The notes under the pieces were generated by a model, which searched no databases, was not told the DNA's origin, and saw only the letters and a program-made list of their open reading frames with translations. The position numbers and the translations under genes were made by a program. A stretch of DNA of 64,000 nt from the NCBI RefSeq assembly GCF_013282625.1, contig NZ_CP054020.1:62001-126000 (forward strand), in the 5' to 3' direction. Below, one piece after another: positions 16,495 through 26,228 of this stretch. Origin of the DNA: Thiomicrorhabdus xiamenensis. Its GTDB lineage: Bacteria; Pseudomonadota; Gammaproteobacteria; Thiomicrospirales; Thiomicrospiraceae. How positions within the stretch are numbered: the stretch's first letter is position 1; the number at the start of each line of letters is the position of its first letter.

Positions 16495-19170
16495 TTACAG
16501 CTTTTTCTCGACCAGAATAATGCCTTTATCCTCGGTACAAGGACTGAGCTGGAAACCGAATTGCTCGGCCAGAGCCAGCATCCCTTGATTCTGTTTCAAC
16601 ACTTCGCCATTGAGTTTATCCAACCCTTTTCGGCGAGCATCTTCAATCAGGCATTCCAGTAATTGTGTACCGATCCCTTGGTGCTGGTAACCGTCATGCA
16701 CGACCAAGGCGAATTCAGCAGTTTTACCGTCGGGGTTAATACTGTAGCGAGTTACCCCAAGCTCTTTAGGATGGCCGTCCTCTTCGCAATAGGCGATAAA
16801 GGCCATTTCCTGGTCATAGTCAATCTGGGTAAAACGTACCAGCATCTCCTGACTTAGCGATTTCACACTTTGCATAAAGCGCAGGAATTTGGTCTTTTCC
16901 GAAAGGTGATCGACAAATTCGCTCTCCATCTGAGCGTCTTCGGCACGAATCGGACGGATACAGAATTCCATGCCGGATGAGGTCGTACTGTGCTTTTCCA
17001 GATGCAGAGGGTAAGGATGGATTGCCATATGGGCATAAGGCACCATGCTTTTCGATGCGCGTTCGACACGGATACGTGCATCAACCGCGAGAACCTGCTG
17101 ATGGTTGGCTAAAATCGGGTTCAGGTCGAGTTCGGCCACTTCCGGCAGCTCGCTGACCATTGTTGACAGGTTAGTCAGAATTTCGACCAGCTTATCGACC
17201 TGTACCGCGGGCAGATTGCGGTAATTTCCGAGCATTTTGCTGACCTTGGTTGAGGCGATCATCCGTTTGGCGATAAATTCGTTGATCGGCGGCAGGGCAC
17301 TGCTGCTGTCTTTGAGAATTTCCACCATGGTTCCACCGGAACCGAAAGAGATAGCCGGGCCGAAAACCGGATCGCGGCTGACGCCGATAATCAATTCACG
17401 CGCGAAAGGCATATTGAGCATGGACTCGACGCTGACGCTACGAATGTCTTCGTTTGGGAAGTGTTCTTTAACCGAAGCGACCAGGCGGTCATAGGCATGA
17501 TGCAGTTCGGCAGGCGTTTGAATATTGAGTTCAACACCGCCGCTGTCCGATTTATGGGTGATTTTGTCCGAATTCACTTTTAGAGCGACCGGGAAGCCGA
17601 TGTTTTCCGCTGCGACCAGCGCTTCGGTAGCGGAGTTGGCAATCATCGCCTGGGTAACAGGGATATGGAAAGCTTTTAGAAGCGCCTTGGTTTCCAGCGT
17701 ATTAAGCAGCGTACGACCTTCCCGCAGAGCGTTGTGAATAATCTGTCTGGCACCGTCGATATCGCAATGACTGGTTTCGTTCGGTTCCGGAATCTGTTTT
17801 AACAGGGTCTGGTTGTGATGATATTCGGTAATGAAGTGCATCGCTTCGACGGCAGCTTCCGGTGTCCGGAAGGTTGGGATATGAGCTTTATAGAACGCTT
17901 CCCGTGCCGGTCCAACCAGATTTTCACCCAACCACGCCGTCAGAAGCGGCTTTTTATGGTTGGAGGTTTTCTGCATTTCGATCAGGCTGTGGGCAATTGC
18001 CACCGGGTCAGTCATCGCTTGCGGGGTCAGCAGGACCAGTACGGCGTCAATTTCCGGGTCGTCCATGCAGATCTCGATCGCTTTGCGATAACGTTCCGGC
18101 GTCGCGTCTCCCAGAATATCGACAGGGTTGTTATGCGACCAGTGTGCCGGCAGTATTTCGTTTAGGGCTTTGAGCGTCGTTTCACTCACCTTCGGCATCT
18201 GAATGCCCAGCTCCGCAGCCAGATCCGTAGCCATAACACCCGGACCGCCGCCGTTGGTGACGATCATTAAACGATTCTGTTTAATGGTTAAATCGTAGGT
18301 CAGTGTTTTCGCCGCCGAGAATAGCTGACTGATGGTCTTCGCGCGCACCACACCGGTACGTTCGATCGCCGCATTGAAGATATCGTCCGATCCGACCAGA
18401 GCGCCGGTGTGTGAGATAGCCGCTTGAGTTCCGGCTGGCATGCGACCGGATTTGAGCAGAATAACCGGCTTGACGCGCGCGGCTTTGCGCAGGCCGCTCA
18501 GGAAGCGGCGGGCATTGGTAATCCCTTCGATATACAACAGAATACTGTGGGTCTGGGCGTCGCTGGCGAGATAATCGAGGATTTCGCCGAAATCCAGATC
18601 GGCGGCGTCACCGGTGGATGCGACCAGCGAGAAGCCGATTTCATTGGTTTCCGCCCAGTCCAGTACACCGGTACAGAGTGCACCGCTTTGCGAGACCAGT
18701 GCCAGTTTTCCGCTTTGAGCCTGATTCTTGCTGAAGGTGGCGTTAAGACCGATTTTAGGACGGATAATACCGAGACAGTTAGGGCCGAGCAGGCGAATAC
18801 CGAGTTGGCGTGCGGTTTTGAGCAAAGTCTTCTGCAACAGTTTGCCTTCTTCGCTTTCAAAGCCGGCGGAAAGGACGATGGCAAAGGGGATATTGGCTTG
18901 GCCGCAGGCTTTGATAATCGGCATAATCGTATGTGCCGGCGTAGCGATTACGGCCAGATCGATTGATTCTCCGACATCTTCCAGAGACGCGAAGCATGCT
19001 TGACCTTGGACTTCCTTGTGCTTAGGATTGATAGCATAGATTTTTCCTTGAAAGCCGGCAGTCAGTAAATTGTTAAAGGCGGTACCGCCCACTGAGTCCT
19101 CTCTGTCACTGGCACCGAAGACAGCCACCGACTTGGGATTAAAAAGCTGAGTTAGGTAATGTGGTTGCAT
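16495..19170 (-). CDS. patZ: PatZ/Pka-type protein lysine acetyltransferase
   Basis: An 891-residue fusion resembling E. coli PatZ (886). Order: a CoA-binding Rossmann domain (VAVFGASDREDSVGG near residue 14), succinyl-CoA-ligase-like domains (LALVSQSGALC, then NGGGPGVMATDLA), an ATP-grasp domain at about 480-700 (GFPVALKVNSDKITHKSDSGG) and a C-terminal GNAT domain (ALVVHDGYQHQGIGTQLL). Family members acetylate lysines of metabolic enzymes such as acetyl-CoA synthetase. It is divergent from a deacetylase-family gene, giving a neat writer-eraser pair. Alternative: an active ADP-forming acyl-CoA synthetase, less likely given the GNAT domain. Confidence 0.92.
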   Translation of the reverse strand: MQPHYLTQLFNPKSVAVFGASDREDSVGGTAFNNLLTAGFQGKIYAINPKHKEVQGQACFASLEDVGESIDLAVIATPAHTIMPIIKACGQANIPFAIVLSAGFESEEGKLLQKTLLKTARQLGIRLLGPNCLGIIRPKIGLNATFSKNQAQSGKLALVSQSGALCTGVLDWAETNEIGFSLVASTGDAADLDFGEILDYLASDAQTHSILLYIEGITNARRFLSGLRKAARVKPVILLKSGRMPAGTQAAISHTGALVGSDDIFNAAIERTGVVRAKTISQLFSAAKTLTYDLTIKQNRLMIVTNGGGPGVMATDLAAELGIQMPKVSETTLKALNEILPAHWSHNNPVDILGDATPERYRKAIEICMDDPEIDAVLVLLTPQAMTDPVAIAHSLIEMQKTSNHKKPLLTAWLGENLVGPAREAFYKAHIPTFRTPEAAVEAMHFITEYHHNQTLLKQIPEPNETSHCDIDGARQIIHNALREGRTLLNTLETKALLKAFHIPVTQAMIANSATEALVAAENIGFPVALKVNSDKITHKSDSGGVELNIQTPAELHHAYDRLVASVKEHFPNEDIRSVSVESMLNMPFARELIIGVSRDPVFGPAISFGSGGTMVEILKDSSSALPPINEFIAKRMIASTKVSKMLGNYRNLPAVQVDKLVEILTNLSTMVSELPEVAELDLNPILANHQQVLAVDARIRVERASKSMVPYAHMAIHPYPLHLEKHSTTSSGMEFCIRPIRAEDAQMESEFVDHLSEKTKFLRFMQSVKSLSQEMLVRFTQIDYDQEMAFIAYCEEDGHPKELGVTRYSINPDGKTAEFALVVHDGYQHQGIGTQLLECLIEDARRKGLDKLNGEVLKQNQGMLALAEQFGFQLSPCTEDKGIILVEKKL

Positions 19171-19217
19171 CGACCTGATTCCTTCAATAAGAATAAGTAA
19201 ACTCTCTTAGGTTATAC

Positions 19218-20138
19218 ATGTTTCTCTATATTAGCCACTCTGAATGTAAAAAACATGACAATGGATATGGTCATCCGGAAAATTCGCAAAGAATCGGTGC
19301 TATAGAAGATCAGTTAATTTCCCAGCGTCTGATGGATTATCTACTGGTCGAGGACGCCAGAAAGGCGGATAAAGAGGATATTCTGCGGGTGCATACTGAG
19401 CATTACTGGGACGTGATGCAAAAAAACCTCCCGCAGGAAGGTCGGGTGCAGATTGATGAAGATACCGCTTTGGTCCCGGATTCTATTTCTGCGGCACTGC
19501 ATGCCTGCGGTGCGGTATTGGACGGCATTGACGCCTTAATGGCAAACCGCGCCAGCGGTGTCTTTTGCAATGTCCGTCCGCCGGGCCACCATGCCGAAGT
19601 TCATCAGCCGATGGGCTTTTGTCTGTTCAACAATATTGCGGTCGGGGCTGCTTATGCGTTTGAAAAGTACGGCTTGGAGAGAATTTCCGTTCTCGACTTC
19701 GACGTTCATCATGGTAATGGAACAGAAACCTATGCCGAAACGGAACCCAGATTGCAGCTGATCTCCAGTTATCAGAAAGGTATTTTCCCTTTTACCAAAG
19801 ACGAAAGCGTATACGAGAATATCGTCAAGATTCCGCTCGAATCGGGGACGGGGGGACAGGCGTTTATCGAAGCCTGGGAAGATAAGGCATGGCCAGCTCT
19901 GAAAGCGTTTCAACCGCAATTGATTCTGGTTTCAGCCGGTTTCGACGCGCATAGAGGTGATCCCTTAGCTCAGCTGAATCTGATTGAATCGGATTTTGCT
20001 TTGTGGGCCGAATCGCTACACCGGGTTCTTCCGGATATCGGAAATCCCAAAGTCTTGTCCGTCCTCGAAGGCGGTTATAACTTGCAGGCGCTCGCCTTGA
20101 GCGCGGCTATTTATATCAAGGCGATGTCCGGTTTTTAA
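19218..20138 (+). CDS. Histone deacetylase superfamily protein
   Basis: A 306-residue zinc-dependent amidohydrolase of the arginase/deacetylase fold (AcuC/AphA/HDAC-like). The catalytic His pair is His124-His125 in RPPGHHAE; zinc ligands are Asp162 and His164 in DFDVHHGNGT and Asp243 in SAGFDAHRGDP. Substrates in bacteria include acetyl-lysine, acetylpolyamines and related amides. It is divergent from a PatZ-type acetyltransferase only 47 bp away, which points to removal of acetyl groups from protein lysines; that is inference from position. Confidence 0.93.
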   Translation: MFLYISHSECKKHDNGYGHPENSQRIGAIEDQLISQRLMDYLLVEDARKADKEDILRVHTEHYWDVMQKNLPQEGRVQIDEDTALVPDSISAALHACGAVLDGIDALMANRASGVFCNVRPPGHHAEVHQPMGFCLFNNIAVGAAYAFEKYGLERISVLDFDVHHGNGTETYAETEPRLQLISSYQKGIFPFTKDESVYENIVKIPLESGTGGQAFIEAWEDKAWPALKAFQPQLILVSAGFDAHRGDPLAQLNLIESDFALWAESLHRVLPDIGNPKVLSVLEGGYNLQALALSAAIYIKAMSGF

Positions 20139-20147
20139 CGTTTCCGT

Positions 20148-21860
20148 TTAGCGCTTCTGGCTGGTTTGCGGATAGAGCGTCTGTAACTGGGTGTTTCTTG
20201 TCGAGCTCTGTGTGCTGGCGGTTTTAGGTTTGATCTGACCCAATAGCGCGCAGATTTCGGCCTTTAATTTTTCCGTATCGATTGCTTCTGATTGTGGAGC
20301 AAACAGCTGTTTTTCAAACAGATGGATTTTCTGCTGCAGAGATTCGGCATCCAGTTTGATGAGTTCGCTCGTTCGGGTTATGTGCAGTTGTTTTTGCAAA
20401 TGCTGGCGAAGGTGACGATAGAAGGTTTTGTCGTCCGCCTGACACCACTGTCGAAAATTCAAGTCAGGCCGATGGTCGTCATGCGCAATTTCTGTTTGCT
20501 GTTCAGCCGATTTTTGTTTTCTGGCAAGCCACCACAAAAGCAGTGTTATCAACCAGGCAATAGCAAATAAAGCAGTCAAAAGCGGCCAAATTGACCATTC
20601 AAGTCGGTTTTTGCTTTGATTCTCCGTTAAGTTGTTGCCAGAGTTGTTTACATCCGCAGGGTTTTTCTGTGATGAAATTTGCTGATAATCCGGTTGATTC
20701 TCTGTCGGTAAGACCGAAAAGACCTTCCCTTCCAGTGTCACTGTTTCAAAGTGTTGCGTTTCGGTATTGAACCACTTGAGTCGGTAGCTTGGAATACGGA
20801 TCTCGCCGGGGGCGGTCGGTACGATATTCTGTGTAACTTTGATGCGGCTGACCAGTCCGGAATCGAGCTTGTCTTCTTCGCTTTGCGGTGGCTGGCTATA
20901 GACTTTATAAGTGGCTCCGTCCGGCGTTTCGATAGGCGGCAGCTGGCTTGCCTTAAGCCCGAATGCCTGCAGAGTGATAACGCGACTCAGGCTGTCGCCG
21001 ACGCGGATTTCTTGCGGTGTTTGCTGCCAGTTCTGTTGAATCAGCATGGATTTTGCCGGCAGCCATGGTTGTTGCTTCGAATAAGGCTGTCCGCCATCGG
21101 CTGCGGGAAGGATTTGCACAGTGATGTTGTTGGCCCGCTCGTCGATCGCTTTCTGGCGGCCTTCGACTCTGGCGATTCCGCTGACTTGGGTCCCGGCAAT
21201 GGTCAGCTCTCCACTCTGTTGCGGAAACAGAGCGTACAGCCATTCGTGCACCGTATAGGTATTGCCGTCAATTATGGTGTTGTAGATCGACTCGTCTTTA
21301 AGTACTTCATTTAGTGTGTTGCCAAAGTCAATCGGGCGGATGTTTCCGGTTCCCGGTAGCAGTTTGCCACGGTAATAGAAACGCAGTTTATACAAGAATT
21401 GTTGCTGGACATATCCCGTTTGATGGTCGATTTCCGCACGTAAAAAGAAATTCTTTTCTGCGCTGCTGTCGCTGTGCTGGCTTTTTTGCACGAAAAGTTT
21501 CAGAGGTTCGCTGTGGATCTTGCCGAGTTTCAGGGATGGTACCAGCAACTCGCCACTTTTTTTAGGCAGCAAGCGCAGATGCCAGCGTGTTTTGGCATTC
21601 TGCTGGCCGTTTATGAATTCGTAAAAGTTACTTCTCTGGCGGGAGAGCACCTGAAAGTCCTGATCCAGAGCGGAGTAGTCCAGATTATTACCAAGGGTCT
21701 GAAAATCCGCTTCGACCCACAAGGAAATAATATCGCCCTGTTCGATCTGTTGGCGCTCGGTTTTTACGCTGAGGGTATCAGCGTATGCCGTCAGAGTGAG
21801 TCCGGTTAGGAAAACGGCTATAAGAAAACCCAGTAAATGTCTGATAGGGGAACTTACCAT
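20148..21860 (-). CDS. batD: BatD-like protein
   Basis: A 570-residue membrane-anchored periplasmic protein of the BatD (oxygen tolerance) family. It starts with a signal peptide, continues as beta-rich repeats (LSVKTERQQIEQGDIISLWVEA-type opening) and has one transmembrane segment near residue 430 (LLTALFAIAWLITLLLWW) before a basic cytoplasmic tail. It is the last gene of the MoxR-Bat operon and overlaps the upstream gene by 7 bp. Bat proteins help envelope stress tolerance; the molecular role is not settled. Confidence 0.88.
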   Translation of the reverse strand: MVSSPIRHLLGFLIAVFLTGLTLTAYADTLSVKTERQQIEQGDIISLWVEADFQTLGNNLDYSALDQDFQVLSRQRSNFYEFINGQQNAKTRWHLRLLPKKSGELLVPSLKLGKIHSEPLKLFVQKSQHSDSSAEKNFFLRAEIDHQTGYVQQQFLYKLRFYYRGKLLPGTGNIRPIDFGNTLNEVLKDESIYNTIIDGNTYTVHEWLYALFPQQSGELTIAGTQVSGIARVEGRQKAIDERANNITVQILPAADGGQPYSKQQPWLPAKSMLIQQNWQQTPQEIRVGDSLSRVITLQAFGLKASQLPPIETPDGATYKVYSQPPQSEEDKLDSGLVSRIKVTQNIVPTAPGEIRIPSYRLKWFNTETQHFETVTLEGKVFSVLPTENQPDYQQISSQKNPADVNNSGNNLTENQSKNRLEWSIWPLLTALFAIAWLITLLLWWLARKQKSAEQQTEIAHDDHRPDLNFRQWCQADDKTFYRHLRQHLQKQLHITRTSELIKLDAESLQQKIHLFEKQLFAPQSEAIDTEKLKAEICALLGQIKPKTASTQSSTRNTQLQTLYPQTSQKR

Positions 21861-23818
21861 TTTTTCTCCATTTGCTTCTCTTCAGGCGGACGTCGCTGGT
21901 ACTGGTATTCGAATTTGCGTTTTAAGAACAGGCCAGGTTGATCCGGAATTTGCTGTAACCAGGCTTCGGTTGCCTGCTGTTCTTCCCAGTTCTGTTTTTC
22001 GCTTGGCGTGCCTTTTGTGGATTCGTCAATTAAGCGCGACGATCCGGCTGTTTGAGAAGGTTGCTGGTCTTCCGCAGATTGCTGTTCTTCTGCGGCTGTT
22101 GCATTGGGTGATTTTTGCTCACCGTTTTCCTGTGCATTTTCGCTTTGCCCGTTGTTACCGTCGGCATCGGAGGAGGTCTGATCGGCGTTTTGTCCGCCAG
22201 AGTTGCGATTGTTATCTTGTTGTGAAGATTCTTGATCTTGGTTGTTTTCGGCTTTACTGGTATCGTTTTGCTCCGATCCTGTCTGTTTTTGTTCTTTTTG
22301 GGTTTGTGTTCCTTGATTCTGACGGTTCTGCTTTTCAGACGGAGTTTCTTGCTCAGGAGCGTTTTGTGAGTTGGCGTTCTGTTGCTCTTGCTGATCCTTC
22401 GCTTGGTTTTGTTGCTGCTGTTGCTGTTCTTGTAACAGGCGGTTGATCAGTTGCAGATTTTCTTTGGCGTCCTGCATATTGGGGTCTGTTTTCAAAGCCT
22501 GCTGATACGCTTTTTGCGCGCCTTTCAGGTCACCGCTTTTAGCCAGGGCATTGCCCAGGTTATATCTGCCGCGGGCGCTCTCATCCTGTTCGAAAAATTT
22601 GGCCGCTTCCTTATAACGTCCTAAACGGTACAGGCTTGCCGCGCGCCATTGTTTATCTTCGAAAAGGGCTTCCGCGGACTCGAAATTATTACGGTTGAAG
22701 GCTTTATAAGCTTGTTGGTTATGCGACTGAAACATATTGGCCAGATCGTCCAGTTGACTTTCTGCATAGGCCGGGTCGGGCATGCTGAGAGAGAAGGTCA
22801 ATATTAGCGGAGCCAAGGCAAAAAGCAGGCCGCGACGGAACAGAAAAGCGATCAGCGGAACGAGCAGCAGTAAAATAGCGGCGCCTTCATCCAAAGGATG
22901 CACCACCTCTTTGTTATTTTCCTTATCTGCGGCGGCAGCCTGAAGCCGACTGGGCAGGAGCCAGTCGAGATCATTTTGCTCTACCTTCAGTGACTGAATC
23001 GGAGCTTGCAGTTTCTGGCTCAAATTGGCAAAACGTTGCACAGGAACGGAGGCTAATACAACTTGTCCCTGGTCGTCTTTGAGCAGTCCGTAGTTCGGCA
23101 GGTTTATCGCCGCGCCCTGAGCGGTTCCTACGGTCATGATGCGCAAAGAGTAGCGGTTTTGCGCGAACCATTTTTCGATCGCTATAGCCTGATCCGGTTC
23201 GATATCATCGGTTATCCAGATAAGATGTCCTTGGGTGATATGCGCTCCTTCGAGCAAGGCTTTGGCCTGCTCCAGACCGCTTAGCGGGTCAGAACCGTAC
23301 TGTGGCATAATCAGCGGGTTCAATGGCGGAATCAGGCTAAGCAGTGTCTGGTTATCTTCGGAAATCGGGCTGATGGTATGGGCGCTACCGGCATATACAA
23401 CCATACCGACCGGCATTTCCGGGTGTTGAGTCAGCAGGTCGGTGAGTTTATATTTGACCCGGTTCAGGCGTGTCGGCGTTAAATCGTCGGCAAGCATCGA
23501 CAGGGACAGGTCAAGCACAATCACGGTGCCCTGTTGTGATTTCTGTGCGGGAATATCAACCGATTTCAGACTCGGCCCCGCCAGAATGACGCTCATAAGC
23601 AACCAGACAAGGCCTAGGGCGATGAGCCAGAGTTTATGAAAAATACCGCTTTCGTTGTGCGGCTGAGAAAGCAGAAGCTGGCGGAATTTAGGAGCAATCA
23701 CTTGATGCCAGGCTCCCTGTTTGGCTTTGACCTGCCAGGCGCGCCAAAGCAGCCAGGCAACCGGCAGTAGCATCAGAAACCACCATGGACGCAGAAAGTT
23801 AACCTCAAAACCGAGCAT
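21854..23818 (-). CDS. BatB/BatC fusion: VWA plus TPR protein
   Basis: A 654-residue protein. N-terminal membrane helices are followed by a von Willebrand A domain with an intact MIDAS start (VLDLSLSMLADD), another helix near 320-350, then TPR repeats (about 360-450: GRYNLGNALAKSGDLKGAQKAY) and a long Gln/Asn/Glu/Ser-rich tail. BatB and BatC are separate in some genomes, and here they are one chain. The low-complexity tail of about 160 residues is probably disordered. It directly abuts BatA with no intergenic space, indicating translational coupling. Confidence 0.9.
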   Translation of the reverse strand: MLGFEVNFLRPWWFLMLLPVAWLLWRAWQVKAKQGAWHQVIAPKFRQLLLSQPHNESGIFHKLWLIALGLVWLLMSVILAGPSLKSVDIPAQKSQQGTVIVLDLSLSMLADDLTPTRLNRVKYKLTDLLTQHPEMPVGMVVYAGSAHTISPISEDNQTLLSLIPPLNPLIMPQYGSDPLSGLEQAKALLEGAHITQGHLIWITDDIEPDQAIAIEKWFAQNRYSLRIMTVGTAQGAAINLPNYGLLKDDQGQVVLASVPVQRFANLSQKLQAPIQSLKVEQNDLDWLLPSRLQAAAADKENNKEVVHPLDEGAAILLLLVPLIAFLFRRGLLFALAPLILTFSLSMPDPAYAESQLDDLANMFQSHNQQAYKAFNRNNFESAEALFEDKQWRAASLYRLGRYKEAAKFFEQDESARGRYNLGNALAKSGDLKGAQKAYQQALKTDPNMQDAKENLQLINRLLQEQQQQQQNQAKDQQEQQNANSQNAPEQETPSEKQNRQNQGTQTQKEQKQTGSEQNDTSKAENNQDQESSQQDNNRNSGGQNADQTSSDADGNNGQSENAQENGEQKSPNATAAEEQQSAEDQQPSQTAGSSRLIDESTKGTPSEKQNWEEQQATEAWLQQIPDQPGLFLKRKFEYQYQRRPPEEKQMEKKW

Positions 23819-24823
23819 TTAGCCTCCTAACCTGCGCAGGTGTAGCCATGCCAGCAGCAGACTTAACAGCATTGCCGCGCCGAGCGGCCAGAAGTACAGC
23901 TCGCTACGCAACCGATAGCTGAAAACTTCATGCTGAACCGATTCAAGCTGGTTGATGTACTGATAGATCTGTTGCAACTGTTCGGTGTCGTTGGCGCGAA
24001 AAAACTGCCCGCCGGTCATCTCGGCGATTTTGCTCAGGGTGGTGACATCCATATCGGTTTTACTCGGGATCAGGCCGTTGAAACCGCTGCGTTCCTTGCC
24101 GACGCCGACGGTATAGATCTTAAGGTGCATTTTCTGAGCTTGTTCGGCGGCTTTGAGGGGATCGATTCCGCTGGTATTGGAGCCGTCGGTCAATAGAATC
24201 AGCACGGCATCGGTTTGTTTGGTTTTCCGTAGGTGTTTCAACGTCAGGCCAATAGCGTCTCCGATGGCAGTATTATTACCGGCCATACCGATCTGGCTTT
24301 CATCCAGCAGCGTTTTAACCGTGTTCAGATCATAGGTCAGGGGACTTTGCAAAAAAGCCTGTGAGCCGAAGACGATCAGCCCCATGCGGTCGCCCTGTCG
24401 TTGGGCGATAAAGTTGGCAACCACCGATTTGACGGCAATCAGGCGGTTGACGTTATCGCCGCCGAGATACATATCCGCTTTCTGCATGGAACCGGACAGA
24501 TCCACCGCCAGCATCATCTCTTTACCGCTCTGCTGGAAAGGCGTCGGGGTTAAAAACCAGACCGGGCGGGCGGCTGCGGTTACCAGCAGAAACCATAGTA
24601 AGGCGTAGCCGAAGGGGACGCGGAACTTAGGGTGCTGCGGTTCAATCAGATTTTCGCTCGGCAGGCTGTGACCGACGCGGGCAACGATTTCCGGCGCAAA
24701 GAGGGTGCTCTGATTTTGTGCTACCGGCCTTAAAAGGATACGAATTATCCAGGGCAACGGAAGAAGAGCAAACATCCATGGCCAGATAAATTCGAAGTTT
24801 GCCAGAAGACTCGACCAGTTCAT
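23819..24823 (-). CDS. BatA-like VWA domain protein
   Basis: A 334-residue inner-membrane protein: two N-terminal helices, a periplasmic/cytoplasmic VWA domain with MIDAS motif LAVDLSGSM and TDGSNTSGIDP, and a C-terminal helix. The ATG at 24823 is chosen since AGGA lies about 9 nt upstream and it overlaps the upstream stop by 4 bp (ATGA). It probably forms a complex with the BatB/C product and is acted upon by the MoxR ATPase of the same operon. Confidence 0.9.
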   Translation of the reverse strand: MNWSSLLANFEFIWPWMFALLPLPWIIRILLRPVAQNQSTLFAPEIVARVGHSLPSENLIEPQHPKFRVPFGYALLWFLLVTAAARPVWFLTPTPFQQSGKEMMLAVDLSGSMQKADMYLGGDNVNRLIAVKSVVANFIAQRQGDRMGLIVFGSQAFLQSPLTYDLNTVKTLLDESQIGMAGNNTAIGDAIGLTLKHLRKTKQTDAVLILLTDGSNTSGIDPLKAAEQAQKMHLKIYTVGVGKERSGFNGLIPSKTDMDVTTLSKIAEMTGGQFFRANDTEQLQQIYQYINQLESVQHEVFSYRLRSELYFWPLGAAMLLSLLLAWLHLRRLGG

Positions 24824-25290
24824 TGATGGTGTCCTTTTATCCAGCGTGTGGCATAGTCGTGCCATTGTTCGAGCAATTGACGGCTGTTTTCGTTTTCAGG
24901 TGCATAGGCCGCCTGCTGGATCTGTTCAATCTGCGGAGGTTGGGCAATATAACCGGCATTCTCCTTCAAGAAATCAATCCATTGTTGCTGATGCAATGCC
25001 GCGACTCTACGCCGACCATAGGCGGTAATGGCGACCTGCTTCAGCAGCGCATTGATGTGCATGATTTTCTGGTTGCTGCTCTGTTCGCTGTGCATGATGG
25101 ATTGCAGAGTATCCTGTGCCTGACGTCGATAAACATTACGGCGTTTCAGATCGGTAAAGTACCAGATGACACCGATGATAATCGAGGTAATCGACAGAAG
25201 CAGAATCCACCAGGCAAAAGCCAGGGGCCACCAGCCGATCGGATCGGGTAGGTGAATGTCGTGCAGTTGCTGTAATACTTCGGGGTTCAT
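24820..25290 (-). CDS. DUF4381 domain protein
   Basis: A 156-residue protein with one N-terminal membrane helix (WWPLAFAWWILLLSITSIIIGV) preceded by the family motif LHDIHLPDPIGWWP, and a basic helical cytoplasmic part. DUF4381 proteins are regular members of MoxR/Bat operons between the DUF58 and VWA genes, as here. Function is unknown. It overlaps BatA by 4 bp. Confidence 0.88.
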   Translation of the reverse strand: MNPEVLQQLHDIHLPDPIGWWPLAFAWWILLLSITSIIIGVIWYFTDLKRRNVYRRQAQDTLQSIMHSEQSSNQKIMHINALLKQVAITAYGRRRVAALHQQQWIDFLKENAGYIAQPPQIEQIQQAAYAPENENSRQLLEQWHDYATRWIKGHHQ

Positions 25291-25297
25291 CTTTGCC

Positions 25298-26218
25298 TCA
25301 GTGAATCAAATGCGTTTGCAGAGCCGCTTTGACCGGGTGATCCTGATTGCTGATCTCAACCAGCGGGATGCGCAGACCGTAAAAAGCGTGCTGAACGTTA
25401 TTCCATTGCTGCTGATACAGTTCGCGGTAGTTTTCGCGTGTTTGTTTTCGGAAACTGTCCAGCCGCATGGTTTGTCCCTGAAATCCTTGAATATTCAGCC
25501 AGCCGAGTTCAGGAATTTCCCGGTCGAGCGGATCGAAAATATGTACCGCGACAATTTCGGCATGGCGGCGCAGCTGTTTCAATGGAGTCAGTAGGTTTTC
25601 GTCAAATTGCAGCATATCGCCAATCAGAAACACTTTTGAGCCCGGTTTGAGGTTTTTTTGAAGCAATTGTAACGCCTGTTGCCAATAATGATGGCTGCCG
25701 ACGCCCGGTTTTTGATTCTGTTGTTGTAACTGGATGGCTTGTTGCAGAAAACTAAGCAGGTTCTGCTGCGGCTTTTTCGGGGCGTTCCAGATTTGTTGCC
25801 GGTGATTGAAACAGACGCCGCCGACCCGCTCGTGCTGTTGCAGTGAGACCCAGCCGAGAATGGCGGCAATATTCAGTACCTGATCGGTTTTAAGTCGAAC
25901 CTGTGATCCGAAAAAGAGCGCGGGCGTTTGTTCGGCAAGAATTAACGTCGGCCGTTCGTGTTCTTCGACAAAAATTTTGGTATGTGTTTTCTGGGTTCTT
26001 GCCATGACTCGCCAGTCGATATGGCGGATATCGTCCCCCGGTTGATACTGGCGAACTTCACTGAAAGTCATGCCGCGTCCCTTGCGAACCGCATGGTGGT
26101 CGCCGTGGCTGCTGGCAAGCAGTTTTTGCTGCTGAACAAGCTTTTTTTGTTTCACGTGAAATCGCCAGGACAGCAGATCATCGAGTCGGGTGTAAATAGA
26201 GTCCTGAACTTCGTTCAT
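25298..26218 (-). CDS. DUF58 domain protein
   Basis: A 306-residue soluble protein of the DUF58 family that nearly always follows MoxR. The signature region is RQYQPGDDIRHIDWRVMART, with a distorted VWA-like fold afterwards (FLIGDMLQFDENLL). It lies 10 bp after moxR and 7 bp before the DUF4381 gene, so the operon is compact. Codons for FHVK near its N-terminus contain a parS-like palindrome. Confidence 0.92.
   Translation of the reverse strand: MNEVQDSIYTRLDDLLSWRFHVKQKKLVQQQKLLASSHGDHHAVRKGRGMTFSEVRQYQPGDDIRHIDWRVMARTQKTHTKIFVEEHERPTLILAEQTPALFFGSQVRLKTDQVLNIAAILGWVSLQQHERVGGVCFNHRQQIWNAPKKPQQNLLSFLQQAIQLQQQNQKPGVGSHHYWQQALQLLQKNLKPGSKVFLIGDMLQFDENLLTPLKQLRRHAEIVAVHIFDPLDREIPELGWLNIQGFQGQTMRLDSFRKQTRENYRELYQQQWNNVQHAFYGLRIPLVEISNQDHPVKAALQTHLIH
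26148..26163. other. parS-like site C
   Basis: TGTTTCACGTGAAATC agrees with the parS consensus at 14 of 16 positions, including the full 12-bp palindrome. It is inside the DUF58 coding sequence. parS sites inside genes are common in other bacteria. Confidence 0.65.
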
Positions 26219-26228
26219 GTATATGTAC

